Origin: Thalassotalea hakodatensis
GTDB lineage: Bacteria > Pseudomonadota > Gammaproteobacteria > Enterobacterales > Alteromonadaceae
NCBI RefSeq assembly: GCF_030295995.1
Contig: NZ_AP027365.1
Span: 248,001-312,000 of the forward strand
Direction: 5' to 3'
DNA length: 64,000 nucleotides
This document shows positions 62,862-64,000 of this stretch, piece after piece; positions within the stretch are counted from its first letter, which is position 1, and each line of letters begins with the position of its first letter. The notes beneath the pieces are model-generated. The model searched no databases, was not told the DNA's origin, and was given only the letters and a program-made list of their open reading frames with translations. The position numbers were made by a program, and so were the translations under genes.

Positions 62862-64000
62862 ATGTTTAATCGATTATTTTCTATTGCTCTTGTTATGTTG
62901 TGCCTAAACATCAACATGGTCTCGTGGGCTAACGATTTGTCACTCAACGTAATGCCCTACCCTAAAACAGTCATTATTAATGAGCAGGAATTTACCATTA
63001 GCGATGGCTTTTCGATTTCGGTAGAAGGTGGGAGTAAACAACGTTCCGCTCAATTGAAAAATACCTTAGAGTCACAAATCAGTACCTTTGGCTGGCAAGT
63101 TTCTACAACGAATGATAAGGCAATACCGATTGTTATTCGTATTAACCAAGGGGGGGGGTTGGATTATCAATTTCCGGCGTTACATCAAGATGAAAGTTAT
63201 CAACTCACGCTAGATAACCAGCAAGTATTGCTCGAAGCAAAATCTGACTTCGGTGCATTGCATGGCGTGGCAACATTGACACAATTGCTTTATCAAGCAA
63301 AAAGTAACCAGGTGTTGGCCCAGCTTACCATTAAAGATCTTCCTAGGTTTCCATGGCGTGGCTTTATGCTAGACAGTGTTCGCCACTTTATTTCTATTGA
63401 TGCGATAAAGCGTCAATTACGTGGTATGGCTGCGGCAAAGTTAAATGTATTTCATTGGCATCTTACCGATGATCAAGGGTGGCGTATTGCCCTAGATAGT
63501 TACCCTGAATTACATAAAAAAGCCTCTGACGGACAATATTATACCAAAGCACAAATTCGTGAAGTGGTTGAGTATGCAAGCTTGCTAGGCATTCGCGTAG
63601 TACCCGAGTTTGATGTACCAGGTCATGCGTCTGCTATTGCTGTTGCATATCCCCATTTAATGAGTGAGCAAAAACACTATCAAATGGAAGATGGTTGGGG
63701 AGTATTTGAACCGTTATTAGATCCAAGTAACCCTGAAGTCTATCAGTTTATTGATGGTGTGATTGCAGAGTTAACCACGCTATTTCCTGATCAATATTTA
63801 CACATTGGCGGTGATGAAGTTGATCCAACGCAATGGAATAATAGTACTGAAATTCAGGCATTCATGAAAGAAAATAGCTTGCAAGATGCGCATGCATTAC
63901 AAGCATTTTTTAATCAAAAAGTGGCTGGAATACTGGCTAAACATCAACGTAAAATGATGGGGTGGGATGAAATATTCCATCCAGATTTGCCACAAAATAT
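62862..64000 (+). CDS. GH20 beta-N-acetylhexosaminidase, truncated by the window end
   Basis: Starts at ATG 62862 with AAAAGGT upstream and is open to the edge (about 379 residues seen). It has a signal peptide (FNRLFSIALVMLCLNINMVSWA), a GH20b domain (about 30-160), then the TIM barrel: PWRGFMLDSVRHFISIDAIKR, KLNVFHWHLTDDQGWRI, VVPEFDVPGHASA and the catalytic Asp318-Glu319 in HIGGDEVDPTQW. Unlike the GH20 at 44203 it lacks the CHB_HEX domain, so it is the shorter exo-hexosaminidase type. A run of nine G (63150-63158) encodes Gly-Gly-Gly at codons 97-99. It is the last visible gene of the sugar-acid operon, and likely releases terminal GlcNAc from (oxidised) chitooligosaccharides. Confidence 0.92.
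   Translation, partial: MFNRLFSIALVMLCLNINMVSWANDLSLNVMPYPKTVIINEQEFTISDGFSISVEGGSKQRSAQLKNTLESQISTFGWQVSTTNDKAIPIVIRINQGGGLDYQFPALHQDESYQLTLDNQQVLLEAKSDFGALHGVATLTQLLYQAKSNQVLAQLTIKDLPRFPWRGFMLDSVRHFISIDAIKRQLRGMAAAKLNVFHWHLTDDQGWRIALDSYPELHKKASDGQYYTKAQIREVVEYASLLGIRVVPEFDVPGHASAIAVAYPHLMSEQKHYQMEDGWGVFEPLLDPSNPEVYQFIDGVIAELTTLFPDQYLHIGGDEVDPTQWNNSTEIQAFMKENSLQDAHALQAFFNQKVAGILAKHQRKMMGWDEIFHPDLPQN

Noticed and set aside
62862-64000. Frameshifted or broken hexosaminidase at the G run
   Set aside because: The reading frame continues intact through the G9 tract to the window end.

Overview
The window reads as chromosomal DNA of a marine, chitin-using gammaproteobacterium of the Alteromonadales, most like Colwelliaceae (Colwellia/Thalassotalea). 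This rests on the AT-rich base composition, the NagX-NagP-hexosaminidase-NagK locus, a TPP-riboswitch operon with a TonB receptor and PnuT, a tryptophan/kynurenine cluster and exosortase-A-type polysaccharide accessory genes. The taxonomic call is inference. I see no tRNA, rRNA, CRISPR array, insertion sequence or prophage.

Layout. (1) 1-14.75 kb, + strand: phosphomannomutase, FemAB/GNAT-like protein, stand-alone acyl carrier protein and two Cys-nucleophile alpha/beta hydrolases (exosortase-A-associated hydrolases 2 and 1). Then come TviB- and TviC/WbpP-like nucleotide-sugar enzymes, a WecB-WecC fusion, and two tandem PrsT-type TPR lipoproteins. Together they point to an exopolysaccharide rich in N-acetylhexosaminuronic acids; the exosortase itself is not in the window. 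(2) 14.9-19.0 kb, + strand: TPP riboswitch, TonB-dependent receptor, YkoF-like thiamine-binding protein, PnuT-like permease and candidate thiamine kinase, a thiamine uptake and salvage operon. (3) 19.0-26.4 kb: RND efflux pump with adaptor and an M28 peptidase (- strand), then a glutathione-peroxidase-like protein and an MltA/3D-like secreted protein (+ strand). (4) 26.4-40.3 kb, - strand: a surface-glycan cluster with a complete UDP-N,N'-diacetylbacillosamine set (PglF/E/D-like plus a PglC-like initiating transferase), two glycosyltransferases, heparinase II/III, a bi-domain oxidoreductase, Wzy, Wzx and a hexapeptide acyltransferase.

(5) 40.4-47.8 kb: an AraC-type regulator divergent from a GlcNAc locus (NagX, NagP, GH20 lipoprotein, ROK kinase), ending in a convergent STAS protein. 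Repeated AGCRYG-type sites flank the AraC gene. (6) 48.3-56.4 kb, + strand: aminomuconate semialdehyde dehydrogenase, aminomuconate deaminase, HAAO, ACMSD, kynureninase, KMO, TDO and a LysR regulator. This takes tryptophan through 3-hydroxyanthranilate to aminomuconate and on; no formamidase is present. (7) 56.5-64 kb, + strand: a DSD1-like PLP/Zn deaminase, RpiR regulator, D-aminoacylase-family deacetylase, RidA, sodium:solute symporter, KDG-kinase-like protein and a second GH20 cut by the window edge. The best reading is a catabolic operon for N-acetylglucosaminic acid (the product of chitin oxidation): deacetylation, deamination to 2-keto-3-deoxygluconate, then phosphorylation. It would complement the conventional GlcNAc locus 9 kb upstream and is the most interesting system here.
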